DNA of 64,000 bases from NCBI GenBank assembly GCA_002099365.1, contig MSED01000015.1, positions 1,178,001-1,242,000 of the forward strand, in the 5' to 3' direction. This stretch comes from Phialophora verrucosa. Lineage: Eukaryota > Ascomycota > Eurotiomycetes > Chaetothyriales > Herpotrichiellaceae. Of this stretch, positions 9,950-20,419 are shown in pieces. Position numbers and translations under genes: made by a program. Numbering within the stretch: the first letter of the stretch is position 1; each line of letters begins with the position of its first letter. A model generated the notes under the pieces. It was not told the origin of the DNA. It saw only the letters and a program-made list of their open reading frames with translations, and ran no database searches.

Positions 9950-11152
9950 CGGGTGACTGGAGTATGTGGGCAGATGTCGGAGATGCCTGGTTTCAGAGTC
10001 GGCTGCTCCGTCGGATGTGGATTCAAGCCAGTTCTTTTCTGGTTCCGAAATGAAGCAGCGTGGTGGAAGTCTGCCCTTTTGACACTCTTTAGCCCAGTGG
10101 GAGGCAACAAGGCGGGTTTCTGTGATCTGCAACCACCAGTCTACCAGCAGTGACCCAATTGAGATCTGCTCTTCAATACAGAAGAGGGTTTTTTTTATCA
10201 AAAGGGGATGACGTCTTGTTGTGTTTAGAGAGCTTTTCACATGGGGTCTTGGTTCTCTCGAGGGTCTCACTCACTTTAGAATACGTGCATGCAATGATCT
10301 CGAGAATATCGAGAAGATTAAACAATAGTGGGCCTAGATGATGGGATACGAGGACAGGCAGACCTCGGCCTACCCATCGCCGCTATCGCTCGCTCCGTGC
10401 TCTGTACGTCTTGCTGTGCAATGGGCGACGTGGCATGTGTCGTGGTCAGTGGCTGTTGTGGCTTCGGCAATTCTCCCGATGGAATACGAAATACGAGCCG
10501 AGGGCACATGCGATGACGCCATCTTTCGGCATGGAAGAACCAGATATTCCGTCACCACCACAGAGTTGTCGTCCTGCTGGTTTTTGCCAATCATCCACCC
10601 ACGTCCTTTTGTCTCTGGACCTCTGTATGCAAGTCTCCCTTTCCGGTTGCCGGGATGTGCCTCGTCGTTCCACGTGGAAATGCTCGGCAGACATGTCCAT
10701 GACGAACACGGATTGTGTCTGCGCTGGCAGAGGCGGTCAGTAGGGAATGTCTCGCATACTGATTAATGCCATTGATATCAGCGTTCAGCATCTCACTTAA
10801 GGTTATATACGCAAATTAACATAGCATGCAACCTGCGGCATCTCAGTTGTGGCCCAGCAAGTGTTTGTATATGTCCCGTTGCGGCTGTTGTGGCAATTGT
10901 GAATGCAGTCTACCACCCACTTTGAACATCCCAAAGCAGAGAAACCAATATTTTGAGTACTCCTGATTGCTGCAACGCCGAACCCGACTTGGACGGAACA
11001 GATGGACCCTTTACTCCTGCGCTTCCGAGCACTTCGTAACGCAAGCAAAAGTCGATGATACGTTCAGAGAATGCCGGGAAGGAACATAACTCCTCTCGCG
11101 GAGGACACCTTCAACGCCTTTGACAACCAATGCAAGTCAAGACAATTCGCCA
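9950..11152. other. Intergenic region between phosphatase and HAL kinase
   Basis: About 1.2 kb between the phosphatase start codon and the kinase stop codon, both on the minus strand. It should hold the phosphatase promoter and the kinase 3' UTR. Short frames around 10338-10766 on both strands overlap each other and have no domain-like composition. No gene seen. Confidence 0.5.
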
Positions 11153-12541
11153 TCAGTCATACCGCGATGTCCCATCACCCATGCTGAAACTGTGCTGAGG
11201 CAACCGCTTGATTGGTGGAGGCATATGGTCATGCTTGGGCTGGACCTTCATCCTTGCTGCCACCACGTGGCACCCTGTCTTGGCCACATCGATAGCCTCG
11301 ACCGAGGAGTCGGCTCCTTCTCGCGAGCAGCACTCGATCACTCTTACCCAGCGGTCGTTCAGCGCATCATTGATGGTACATCGCTTCTCGGGGTCCGGAT
11401 GCAACATCTTGAGAATGCACCTCCGGATCGAATCTGAGGGCAAAGCGTTGAAAATTGGCCCGCATTGAGGATGGAAATTCTCATCAATCGAGATATCGTC
11501 ATAGCGATCCGAGAACGCCTTCCATCCTTCCAGAAAGCGAGCATAGTTCACCTCTTCCTTGCTGGCACTTTGCCACGGATTGCCACTGAGAGTCATGGTC
11601 ATGAAGAGAATACCGCATCCCCAGACATCCAGCTTGGTAGGATCGTACTCCTTGTCCCCCGACAGCACCTCGGGCGAGATATACGGTCTCGACCCACAAA
11701 TTCCAGGAGCTGATTTTCGCGGGCCTCGCATGCCTTGTCCACAACGTCCTCGCGAGCTTGCGACCCCGGGATGATCGCCACAAAAGACTTCCGAGACGCC
11801 GAAATCAGTGATCTTGATATAACCGTCGTCGGTCATCAACAAATTCTCCAACTTGATGTCTCGATGCGCGATGCCGTGGACGTGCAGGTAATCGACTCCA
11901 CGAAGGACTTGCTTGAAGAAGCAATGCCGGTCAGCGGCCTTGAAGTATTTTCGTTCCAACAGGCTGAAGAGCTCCCCTTGCTGGCAGTACTCCATGACAT
12001 GGTTCCACCTGCCGTTGCTGGTACACAGTCGCACAGTCTGAACGATGTTCGGATGGTTGAGGGATCGTGCAATGGTATATTCCGACTTCACCTTACGGAT
12101 ATACTCCACCTCTGTCTCCCTGGGAGACTTCTTGCGGAATTCCTTGACCGCGTACAACGTCGTTCCCTCGGCTTTCTTACCACCCTTTCTCTGCATGATC
12201 TTAACCGTCGAACTAGCGCCTTTACCAATCTCTTTGCGGCGACCGATTTTCGAAGCTGACACAAACTCCTCGTCGAGTGAGCAGACGTCCACAACGAAGT
12301 CGTCTCGAGGGTCCACACTCAGCCGCCTACTCTTCACACCGGCACCTTCCTGGGCGGGAGAGGAGAAAGGAGACGATGTAGCCGGCTGGTTGGAGTTGCT
12401 ACCATAGCTGCTACTCCGGCGGGCGTGGCCTATTGCCGAACTTGATTGTTTGGGTTCCTTGTGAGATCGTATCTTGGCCAAGAGGCTGAACCCACTAGAA
12501 GTACGTGTTGGCACGGGCGGCTCACCGGCCATCACCGACAT
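11153..12541 (-). CDS. HAL-type serine/threonine protein kinase
   Basis: Single-exon, 462 residues, ATG at 12541. The kinase domain spans about residues 98-410: Gly loop EIGKGASSTVKI, the VAIK-type Lys in YAVKEFRKKS, catalytic loop HRDIKLENLL (about 224), DFGVSEVF (about 245) and an APE-equivalent SPEVL. The insert between DFG and the activation segment (HPG...CG...RKSAPGICGSRPYISPE) and the DVWGCGILFMTM segment are typical of the fungal-specific Hal4/Hal5/Sat4 group. These kinases stabilise plasma-membrane transporters such as Trk potassium carriers and support salt tolerance. The N-terminal 90 residues are Ser-rich and disordered (SSSYGSNSNQPATSSPFSSP), as usual for the group. A 2.7-kb gene-free stretch lies upstream. 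Confidence 0.92.
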   Translation of the reverse strand: MSVMAGEPPVPTRTSSGFSLLAKIRSHKEPKQSSSAIGHARRSSSYGSNSNQPATSSPFSSPAQEGAGVKSRRLSVDPRDDFVVDVCSLDEEFVSASKIGRRKEIGKGASSTVKIMQRKGGKKAEGTTLYAVKEFRKKSPRETEVEYIRKVKSEYTIARSLNHPNIVQTVRLCTSNGRWNHVMEYCQQGELFSLLERKYFKAADRHCFFKQVLRGVDYLHVHGIAHRDIKLENLLMTDDGYIKITDFGVSEVFCGDHPGVASSRGRCGQGMRGPRKSAPGICGSRPYISPEVLSGDKEYDPTKLDVWGCGILFMTMTLSGNPWQSASKEEVNYARFLEGWKAFSDRYDDISIDENFHPQCGPIFNALPSDSIRRCILKMLHPDPEKRCTINDALNDRWVRVIECCSREGADSSVEAIDVAKTGCHVVAARMKVQPKHDHMPPPIKRLPQHSFSMGDGTSRYD

Positions 12542-15234
12542 GGTCTACAGGTGAGACCAACGAAAGTGGGAATGTTAAGAAAACTCGATCGAACGAACAG
12601 AATGCAGCCCGAGAGGAAGCCAGCGTGAATAGCGCTGGAGGTCTGAGCGTGTGAAGACAGATTAACAGAGGTAGGCACCTCACCTGAGGAGAACCAAGAA
12701 GGTTGATTCTTGAGTTGGAGTCCAGGAGAGAGCCGGCTGTCGTCCGAGGTCCAAGATTTGTTGTGTTGAGTTTAGGTCCTCGTGGTGGGGCTTCCCGAGC
12801 GAGGGTGACTCTGATAATGTGTGATGCGCTCAAGGCGTGATCTCTGCCCTTGAGGACCCAGGTGGATATGCCACCAACGCACAATGAATGAATAGTGCAG
12901 CAAATGGAGTCTGCCGCTGGGTTTCGAGATACGCCCGACGCGCTGGGACAAATGGCGAATGGCCGTTAGGTGAGAACCGACACAGGGTAAAATGTTGTCT
13001 CCTCCAGGAAGCGGGTCTAGATTTTATTAAGGTTCTTGAAGATAAGCTTGTGCTCGTTGGGTCCCACGGTTCAACGCTCAATTCCCAATGATAGCCGACC
13101 GAACTGGATGTTGTTCTTCTGGTGCGTTCAGAGAGTCCCGGCCCTCGTGGCTATCACTCCGGGTGTCAGTGGTCGGAGTTGAGCCGCCGGGCGGCTCTTT
13201 CCTCTCCGCCTCTGGCCTGTTCTGGCTGCTCGATGGGTTTGACGTTGGTTTCCCTGGTGCTCGAACGAGTCGGAGCATCATACGGCGCCCTCGCTTTGTG
13301 TCGATCTCGGCGTTGAGGACGATACTGTGCCGGGTTGGACCGATAATCTACCGCGAAATCCGAGCAGCCAAATGGCAGGAGGACGACGGTTGGGGTGATG
13401 ATGGAGTCTTGATGACGAGTTGGAGTATTCTTCAAGTCGCCCCGTTCTACAAAGCAAGGGAACCGCCGTGAAGGTAAGGCACGACTATGCTAGGATCAGT
13501 AGTGGAGGATTTAGAGAGGGATTTAAGCTACAGCGAAAAGTGCTGGACAATAGAATGAGGCTCCCCTTGATGGTGGTTAGAGTAGATAAGCATCGAGGCT
13601 TCTCACCTTGCGTTTGGACGTTGGCTCGAATGGCACGGAAGCTGGAAATGCAGGATCGGCAGGTGTAACTGAGAGGAGTGCAGAAGCGTGGGGGATGATG
13701 CCAGCCTGACAATCGCGTGCCGGATTTGCGGTGCTGCCAAAATGGACTTGTCGATCACGAGAACTCGGCTATCGAGGAGGAGTAGGAGCTGAGCTTGTAT
13801 CAGGATTGCCCCGACCTGTTGTTAGTATCCTCGTAGTAAGATCGCTGATACAGTTGGAAGTAAAGGGCGCGCTTCAGCCATTATGAACGGTTATGTCAAA
13901 GGGTCCTTTCCTCACAGTGTTGAGGTCTTCCTCTCGTGTCCGCCCACGGTCCCTTGCTGCATCCGCCCTCAGTTCGCTTCGGGACAAGGCTACTGCAGCC
14001 CTCCAACCTATGCATTGCAGTATGCACTCCACGCTGACTGAATCCGAAAGGTGTTGTCCTCTTTGGTGTTGCTGCAAGAGCTCACCCCGCGCACTAGACA
14101 ACCATCCCCCTCACTTTGCACGGAAATACCGCTTCATTGTGGCCTCAGTCAACCACCGGACAGTTGCCTCTTTGTGAGGGTGGCCTCGAGTCATAGGCGT
14201 CTGAGTGCTTGTGAGAGCACGGTCTGGGGTCACGCCAGGACCCGACTCGGCGCTCGTTCTTGCCTCGTTATGTCGTACTTCCCAGAGGACTTGTCACGCC
14301 TTCCTTCATCCTGTGTCTAACGTCTTATGGCTGAAACTCCGAGTGAGGTTTGGCTGCAAAATGCGCGATTTAATTCCCAGTGTATTCCCTAGCAGTGGTC
14401 AGACTCAAGGGACCGGTGTGAAGAGTGATGTCGTTGTGCAGTTCCCAGGTGACACAGCAGACCTTGAATATCGAATCAAGCCTTTCTGTCGTGCTACGGG
14501 CATGCTGGAAGCTTTTGCGGAGGAGGGGGCTACCGCGCTTCTAGAATGCAGTGACGCCCCGCGACCAAACGCTTAACTGACAGTCGTCTACTATCCATGT
14601 CATTGGGGACTACTCGTTGAACTACATGCACCCCACGTTGTTGGCACCAAAAGCCATCCTCGTCCCTAGGTGATGGCTGGTAGCTAGGGAGCCCAATAGG
14701 CGTCTCCTTCCGGGCTTCCGTCCATGCACTTTGTGTCACCAAATGAAGTCCGAATCGGGAGGCGGCACATGGTCAGGCAGTCCCGTCAGGTACCGGCGAA
14801 TGAGATTTTGGCTGAGCTTGAGGCTGCGGCAGGAAAGGTTTGGGCCTCTGGGGGACTGCCATGCCAACAAGTCAAGCATCCTGCACGCATGTTACATGTT
14901 CACCATTGAAGATTGCAGCATGCACGCCCGAGCGGAATAGAAAAAGGAAAGAGGACATCTCATCATTTGCCTTTCGCATTCACCGCTAATTAGAAGAATG
15001 TACCTTGCTGCACAAGTATCCATCATTGACAAGCAATTGAGCCACTTACTTTCAGGCAGAGCCTGACCGCTTTGTCTCTCCGCCAAAGCCTCGAAGCCCA
15101 TGTGGCCAGCCTCACCTCCCACTGCTCTTCTGCTCAAGCCTCACTCTGTGTTCGACCCATGCCTGCATGAGACCGCCTTATTGACACGTCTTTCGTCTTC
15201 CGCGGCTGGCTCGGGTGTGTGGCCCTTGCGCCTC
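12542..15234. other. Gene-free 2.7 kb between HAL kinase and septin
   Basis: No frame here combines an ATG, reasonable length and protein-like composition. Overlapping frames on both strands at 13078-13471 are the longest. The part next to 12541 is probably a long kinase 5' leader, possibly with introns, because fungal HAL kinases often have long leaders. The rest may be promoter or noncoding RNA. Nothing specific is identified. Confidence 0.5.
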
Positions 15235-16723
15235 TTAGTCGCCATGGCCGTTCAGGTCTTCGCTCATTCCACCTGATTGCTCACGCTGCATACGGGCTTC
15301 GATCTCTCTGAGTTGACTCTCGCGTGCCAGGAGCTCTTGTCGCTTCTCGTTGATCTCGCGTTGTACCCTGCGGTTTCTCATTAGCCTCTGCTCAATCTAC
15401 TGAACAATGACAGTCGTCTTTCAGAGGGTCCGTGGATTACTCACTTCACTTCGATCTCCCTCAACTTCTCCTCTTCGCGTCGCAGCTGTTCTTCCTTGAG
15501 GCGAACTGACTGGTTGGCGAGGTCTTCAGGGTTGATGGACGAGTCTTGGGCCCTGTGGCACAAAGCATTAGTCAAGCGACACAAGAAGAAACGAGTTGTG
15601 GGGTACATACGAGACGCCTCCTTCCACGCTCTTGCTGAGTTTCTCCGTCCGGTAATTTTCGTAGAGGAAGTCGTGGGTGATTTCTTTGAGGTCGGCAAGA
15701 TGGGAGTGCAGGAGGGCGCTACGAATAGCCAGGAAATCCGAGTGGCGTGGGTTGTCGACTTCAACAATACCCCAGGGATATTGTCGTGCACGAACCCGGC
15801 GCCCGCCAATCTCGATAATATCCTCTGACCCTACAATGGCGAAAGGCATCAAGCCACGTAGCTCTGCGTTCTCCTCGACAGTATCTTCATCGTCTTCCTC
15901 AATGTCGTAGGGGAAGTTGTAGACGGGGATTCGGTAGTGTTCGATATCTTCCATGACCAACTTCTTCGACTCAGCCAATTCGGCAGGGGTCAGCGAGTCG
16001 GCCTTGCCAATGACTGGGATGACGTTGACACGGGGGGAGAGGCGTTTCATCAACTCGATGTCGAGCTCGCGCAGACCATGACCGGTTGGTGTAATGAAGT
16101 AGAGTAGAGCATGGATACGATTGTCACGGAACCGAGGATTTCTCTTAATACGAGACTCCTCGGCCAGGATATCATCGTACTGTCTCTCCAGGTGGCCAAC
16201 GATCTCGCCAAAGGCTGATTCGTTGTCAATCTGGTCGCCGAAGCCGGGGGTGTCAACGATGGTTAGAGACACGCGGGTGCCCTCCTCGTCCAACTCAAGC
16301 TCTGCATGCGGCGGTCAGATCACAAATATCTGTGTGTATGTAGCTCTTCCTTGCACGTACCAACAGTGACCGGCTTGATCCTAACGCCTTCCTCGAGGTG
16401 AGCGTTGGCCGCGTCGTCTGCGTCTTTGGGCTGGAGGACTCGCTTTCCACAAAGGGTGTTGACGAAGGTGGTTCGGCCTTGTTGCACGGTCAGCACGGGT
16501 GCAAATGAGGGTGGGCTGGGGAGCACATACCAGTTCCACTTGCGCCGCAGACCATCAGACAGAACTGAATGCCTTTCTTGACATTCTTCTTCCGCCGCAC
16601 CTTTAGTTGCGCAACACGCATACGGTTAGTTGAATTCATGGTAGAGAAGAGAAGTGACGTTGGTCGCGTTGGTCAGGGGTCGAGACGAGAGTGCGTACAT
16701 ACCGCATTCATAGGGGAAGACAT
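15235..16723 (-). CDS. CDC11: Septin, Cdc11/AspA class
   Basis: Six exons (16703-16723, 16531-16600, 16361-16477, 15611-16301, 15445-15552, 15235-15367), all with GT/AG borders and consistent phases, give 379 residues, the usual AspA length. The first exon codes only MSSPMNA. GTPase motifs are G1 GASGTGRTT, G3 DTPGFGD and G4 GKAD, followed by the septin unique element ending near residue 300. In G1 the usual Lys is Arg, as in yeast Cdc11, which supports this class; the paralogue call is still from memory and could be wrong. Residues 315-368 form a coiled coil (LKEEQLRREEEKLREIE, then QREINEKRQELLARE). The protein polymerises with other septins at septation and branching sites. Its start codon faces DCP1 across a short divergent region. 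Confidence 0.93.
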
Positions 16724-17174
16724 GTTGGCGAACGACTAAGCGATCAGCTGGGCGCCGGCAGAAAACACGACGCTGCAAGGTGATATCGACACGGTCAAGC
16801 GACTAAGCGAAGGTGTAGAACAGAAGGATGAAAGAGAGACGCACGGCGCTGAGGGTGAAGTGGAGGACGACGACAAGGTGGACTTTTCAAAAATTAAGGG
16901 GAAACACGACGAGATCGACACGCCAATGGGCAATTCTGGGGTCGCGCTTTCCCTGTTTCAGGCGCCGGCAGCTTCTTCAGCCTCGCCAGGCTGCGTCGAC
17001 TCGGTCCAAATCTTCAACGGCCGCAAAGCCATGTCGCTGGAGTCACTGCGAGCCTCTGGATGCCGTTTCCTGTAGTCGTGGCATCTGCTGTCACAGGTGC
17101 TGAAACCCAAGGCAGGTACCTACCCTATAGGTAGGTCGCTAAGTTCCATATTGACCTTGTCCTGCATCCCCAGC
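16724..17174. promoter_or_regulatory. Divergent promoter region, septin / DCP1
   Basis: About 450 bases between two diverging start codons. A perfect inverted repeat ACCTACC-CTATA-GGTAGGT lies at 17118-17136, about 40 bases before the DCP1 ATG. It could form a small hairpin in the DCP1 leader or be a protein-binding site. No TATA box is obvious. Confidence 0.5.
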
Positions 17175-18173
17175 ATGTCGCATTCCAACCGTCGCGCCGG
17201 ACATTCACGACGGCAGCAGTCTGTCGACTTCCCCCGCTACCCTCCCATGTCACAGTCGCAGCAACCAGTATACACATCTGCACCCGCATCTGCACCGGCA
17301 CCTGCAGCTGCACCTGTCCCTCCGCCTGCGCCTGCGCCTGTTCCTTCAGCCACTCCTTTTCCTGCTCCGATGCCTGTCGTCGTCTCGGATTACGAATCGG
17401 ACAATCAAGGCTATCAATCAGACTACCCTACAAAGCCACCCCCTCCCGATCGCACCAACGAGGAGCTGAACCTCTCTGTCCTCAAAAGACACAACCCGCA
17501 GATCAATTCGATCCTCTCAATAGCTCCGTACGCGGTGGTCTACGAGTTTTCTCCATTGCCGCAACCCGAATGGACCAAAACAGGGATTGAGGGCTCATTG
17601 TTTATCTGCGAGCTCACGCCCGGGCCATATGGCGAAGACAGGTACTCAACAATCGTGCTGAACAGGCGGGGGCTGGACAACTTCGAGGCCGAATTGAGGG
17701 AGGGCGAAAATGCCGGTGTTGAGATAACAGGTGAATATGTCATTATCAGCTTCAAAGAAGGCCATGAACAGAAAATCTATGGCGTCTACATATTCCATGA
17801 TGGCCCTGGAACCTCCACTGAGAATGCCATGCAGTTGAATGGCGAGCTCATGAAATCTCTCGCCGACCATGCCGGCGCCAGCCGTCAAGCTGCTGAGGCC
17901 GCTGCATCGGCAGCCACTGCCCAACATACAAATGGACATATCCAACAAGCGGAGGAGGCCTTACACAATCACCAAGCGCATGCACCTAGCGCTGGCCACC
18001 GGACTACTCTACAACAGCTCTTCGGTCAGCAAAGGGCAAGTGATGCTGGTTTCAGCGTGAGAGGGCACGAGTATGACGGACAAGTTCAACAGCCTCCGCA
18101 GTCTATATTCCCCCAGCAACACCCTGATATTTTGGGCGACCTCTTTAGGAGAGCGGGTCTTGGGGCGAGATAG
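17175..18173 (+). CDS. DCP1: mRNA decapping activator Dcp1
   Basis: Single-exon, 332 residues. The frame opens at a GTG at 17097; the ATG at 17175 gives MSHSNRRAGHSRRQQ. The EVH1-like Dcp1 domain spans about 100-235: LNLSVLKRHNPQINSIL, YAVVYEFSPLPQPEWTKTGIEG, SLFICELTP, FVLNRRGLDNF-type block (here IVLNRRGLDNFEAEL) and KIYGVYIFHD. Dcp1 binds and activates the decapping enzyme Dcp2 in P-bodies. Two parts flank the domain: an Ala/Pro-rich tract near residues 30-75 (repeated SAPAPAP units) and an Ala/Gln/His-rich C-terminal half ending with a short PDILGDLFRRAG motif, which may be a partner-binding helix. The C-terminus is longer than in yeast, as usual in filamentous fungi. Confidence 0.93.
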   Translation: MSHSNRRAGHSRRQQSVDFPRYPPMSQSQQPVYTSAPASAPAPAAAPVPPPAPAPVPSATPFPAPMPVVVSDYESDNQGYQSDYPTKPPPPDRTNEELNLSVLKRHNPQINSILSIAPYAVVYEFSPLPQPEWTKTGIEGSLFICELTPGPYGEDRYSTIVLNRRGLDNFEAELREGENAGVEITGEYVIISFKEGHEQKIYGVYIFHDGPGTSTENAMQLNGELMKSLADHAGASRQAAEAAASAATAQHTNGHIQQAEEALHNHQAHAPSAGHRTTLQQLFGQQRASDAGFSVRGHEYDGQVQQPPQSIFPQQHPDILGDLFRRAGLGAR

Positions 18174-18220
18174 AGTGCAGTCGTTGTTTCTTCTTGCTGG
18201 CTGGCTGGATCACATAGGAA

Positions 18221-19732
18221 TCAAGCAGCATTCCACACTTCTTCCAACCACTGACCAATCCCTTTCGCCACGATCGCGCTCTGTCCCAAACACCATGCGT
18301 GCAGCAGCCCCTCTGACTCCAGGATATGAACTATTGGATTGTCCCTCGCCCCGGGTTTTTCCTTTGAGCCGTTGACTTGGACCGCAGTCCCTTCGCTCTC
18401 CGCGCTCTCTGCGGGTTCAGCAACATGGCGTCGTTGCACGACAGCCCCCGGAGCTTGAGCTTCCATGATAGCCTGCCTGGTAACATCCGCAACCCAATGA
18501 TCTTCCTTGGTGAACCAGAAGAACAGCCTGGGAATTGAGAACTGCTCTTCTTCAGCAGCAACCGTTGAAGTCTCACCATGGCTCGCTCCCCAAACCTCCT
18601 TTCCCCACCGATTCTTTCGGATCTCTTTCATCTCCCAAGTCGCCATGTGCAACGCCTGCTCGACACCTGTCTCACTCTTCAAGAATGCCAATGTCGCTTC
18701 GAGTCCATGGCTACCGGGTTGCATACCCGTCACTCGTGAGACGAGCGAGGCAAACCATGATGCAGGAATGAGTCGCAAGAGGACGGAGTGGACCAGGATT
18801 TGTGCCAGATAGGGCAGGAATGGGAGGTTCGTGAGGAGTGGCGTGGCTATCAGCCCAGAAGGCGAGAGATGTATGTCTTGGATTGTGGGCGTGAGAAGAA
18901 TACAAGCCGAAGGCGACCACAGTGGCCTCGACCTTGACCTTGGCCCTTGCGTCTGTTTGACTGAAGTAGTATTGGAAGTCGTCGGAGGATTTCGTCCTGG
19001 TGCACGTCGAGGAGATGTGCCGTACAGTGGATGCCGTTCGTGCCATAACCTGACCAACTCCAGACAGATGTAAGCCCCAACACTATGACCCACCAAGACC
19101 ACTTCCACGGTGTCGGCATCCTGCTCATCACCACCCAGCGTGTCCCGCGGGGACAGTATTCTGTCCGCTAAATCCTCGACCCGCGCGTAGCTGAGCTCAA
19201 TCTGTTCGCGCAACGAGAACAGTTTCCCCCTCGGGCCCGGGAATCTCACAGGATAAAGTAACTCTTGCTCGTCTCGGTCGTGCAGAGTAGAACGTGAAGC
19301 TGAGTCTGAATCTGCGTCTGAAGCCGGCTCAGGATCCAGACCATCACTGGCTCCTCCCCCCCCTCCTCCTCCTCCTTCTTGCTTCCTCGTCCCCGTCCCT
19401 TTCCCACTCCGCGAACCATGCCTACCCTTGACCTCGAACCCACCCAGACTCATCGCCGCGACGACGACATCCGCGCGGCCCTTCAACCCCAAATCTCGTA
19501 CCACGAGGGATAAGAATACGTGATAATAGGCCACCAGGCCAGGATTGCCCGTCACGAAGAACACGAGCTTGGGCTTGGGCTTGGGCTTGGACTTGGATCT
19601 TGATATTGGCGGTGATGATAAACCCCCCGCGTCCGATCCAGATCCAGACGAGCTCTCATCACAAGCTGCGCTACCTGCATGTAAGAATATGTTGGCTGAT
19701 ATCTGAGACTCGAGCCGCGACGCTGCCGTCAT
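18221..19732 (-). CDS. Lipid droplet-associated hydrolase (LDAH family)
   Basis: Single-exon, 503 residues, ATG at 19732. The alpha/beta-hydrolase start reads LVFFVTGNPGLVAYYHVFL, the conserved opening of the LDAH/DUF2305 family with its GNPG oxyanion segment. The nucleophile elbow is VVLVGHSVGAYICLEL, and PTIQDIHLSPSG precedes the lid. A probable catalytic His lies in SEGLLHAWCLGQS near the end. Yeast Ldh1 and animal LDAH sit on lipid droplets and affect neutral lipid turnover; the physiological substrate is debated. Low-complexity inserts include a Lys-Pro repeat (SKPKPKPK, from GGGCTT repeats) near residue 50 and a Gly-rich run near 125. It converges on DCP1 with only 47 bases between stop codons. 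Confidence 0.88.
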   Translation of the reverse strand: MTAASRLESQISANIFLHAGSAACDESSSGSGSDAGGLSSPPISRSKSKPKPKPKLVFFVTGNPGLVAYYHVFLSLVVRDLGLKGRADVVVAAMSLGGFEVKGRHGSRSGKGTGTRKQEGGGGGGGGASDGLDPEPASDADSDSASRSTLHDRDEQELLYPVRFPGPRGKLFSLREQIELSYARVEDLADRILSPRDTLGGDEQDADTVEVVLVGHSVGAYICLELVRLWHERHPLYGTSPRRAPGRNPPTTSNTTSVKQTQGPRSRSRPLWSPSACILLTPTIQDIHLSPSGLIATPLLTNLPFLPYLAQILVHSVLLRLIPASWFASLVSRVTGMQPGSHGLEATLAFLKSETGVEQALHMATWEMKEIRKNRWGKEVWGASHGETSTVAAEEEQFSIPRLFFWFTKEDHWVADVTRQAIMEAQAPGAVVQRRHVAEPAESAESEGTAVQVNGSKEKPGARDNPIVHILESEGLLHAWCLGQSAIVAKGIGQWLEEVWNAA

Positions 19733-20419
19733 CCTTGATCGTTTTGGGGATCCCGGGCAGATGATCTACTTAAACATCCCACAGCACCGAGCGGCATCAA
19801 GAACAGGGAGGTGGTAATAAGTCCGAAAGGGAATGTCAGACTTGTGATTTTTTGGATTTTACATAACGGCTCCTGAGAGAGCCATTGTCAGACTTGCATA
19901 ATCAGATGACGAGCAAAGGTTACTTTCGTCTCCTGCAGAGTTCGAGTCCACGTAACACACGATCTATCACATCTTAAAAGAGAACAATGAAGGGGCATTT
20001 GGAGTCTAACTCTCAATTGGCGCCTTGTCAGCTCGATTGCAGAGGGAGCATTTCTGTGCAGCAACCGTCCATGCCAGTCCCAATACCAGGCCGCAAACTG
20101 TACAGTACATTGCCCTCACCCACTGAATGACCAAGGTCGCGTGCTCTAGCACGTTGATGACTGAAATGAAAATCTCTTTCAGCTCAAACTGTCCAGATAC
20201 ATGCATGCATGTCGTTCCCTCGTCTCACTCGTCATGCGCCATAATCCATGAAACCGCAAGGGAATGCTCAAGGGGGTATCTCTCGAAAAGCCATCGCAAA
20301 ATCCGAGCAGGGTCAACACAGAAAACAAATGAAATGTCTTTTGTACAAGTGCAGCTTCACTCATTGCTGCCATATCTCCCTTGTCACGTCTTTGTCATCA
20401 CTTCCCCGAAGCAGACTTA
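19733..20419. other. Intergenic region upstream of LDAH gene
   Basis: About 690 bases between the LDAH start codon and the SNF2 gene stop codon, both minus strand. Expected content is the LDAH promoter and SNF2 3' UTR. A GTTCGAGTCC segment near 19941 resembles a tRNA B box but its arms do not pair. No gene seen. Confidence 0.5.

Noticed and set aside
13078..13471. Overlapping frames on both strands upstream of the HAL kinase
   Set aside because: Three overlapping frames with Arg/Pro-rich translations and no motif; most likely noncoding.
19930..19960. GTTCGAGTCC resembling a tRNA B box
   Set aside because: The T-arm does not pair and no A box or acceptor stem is found at the right distance.
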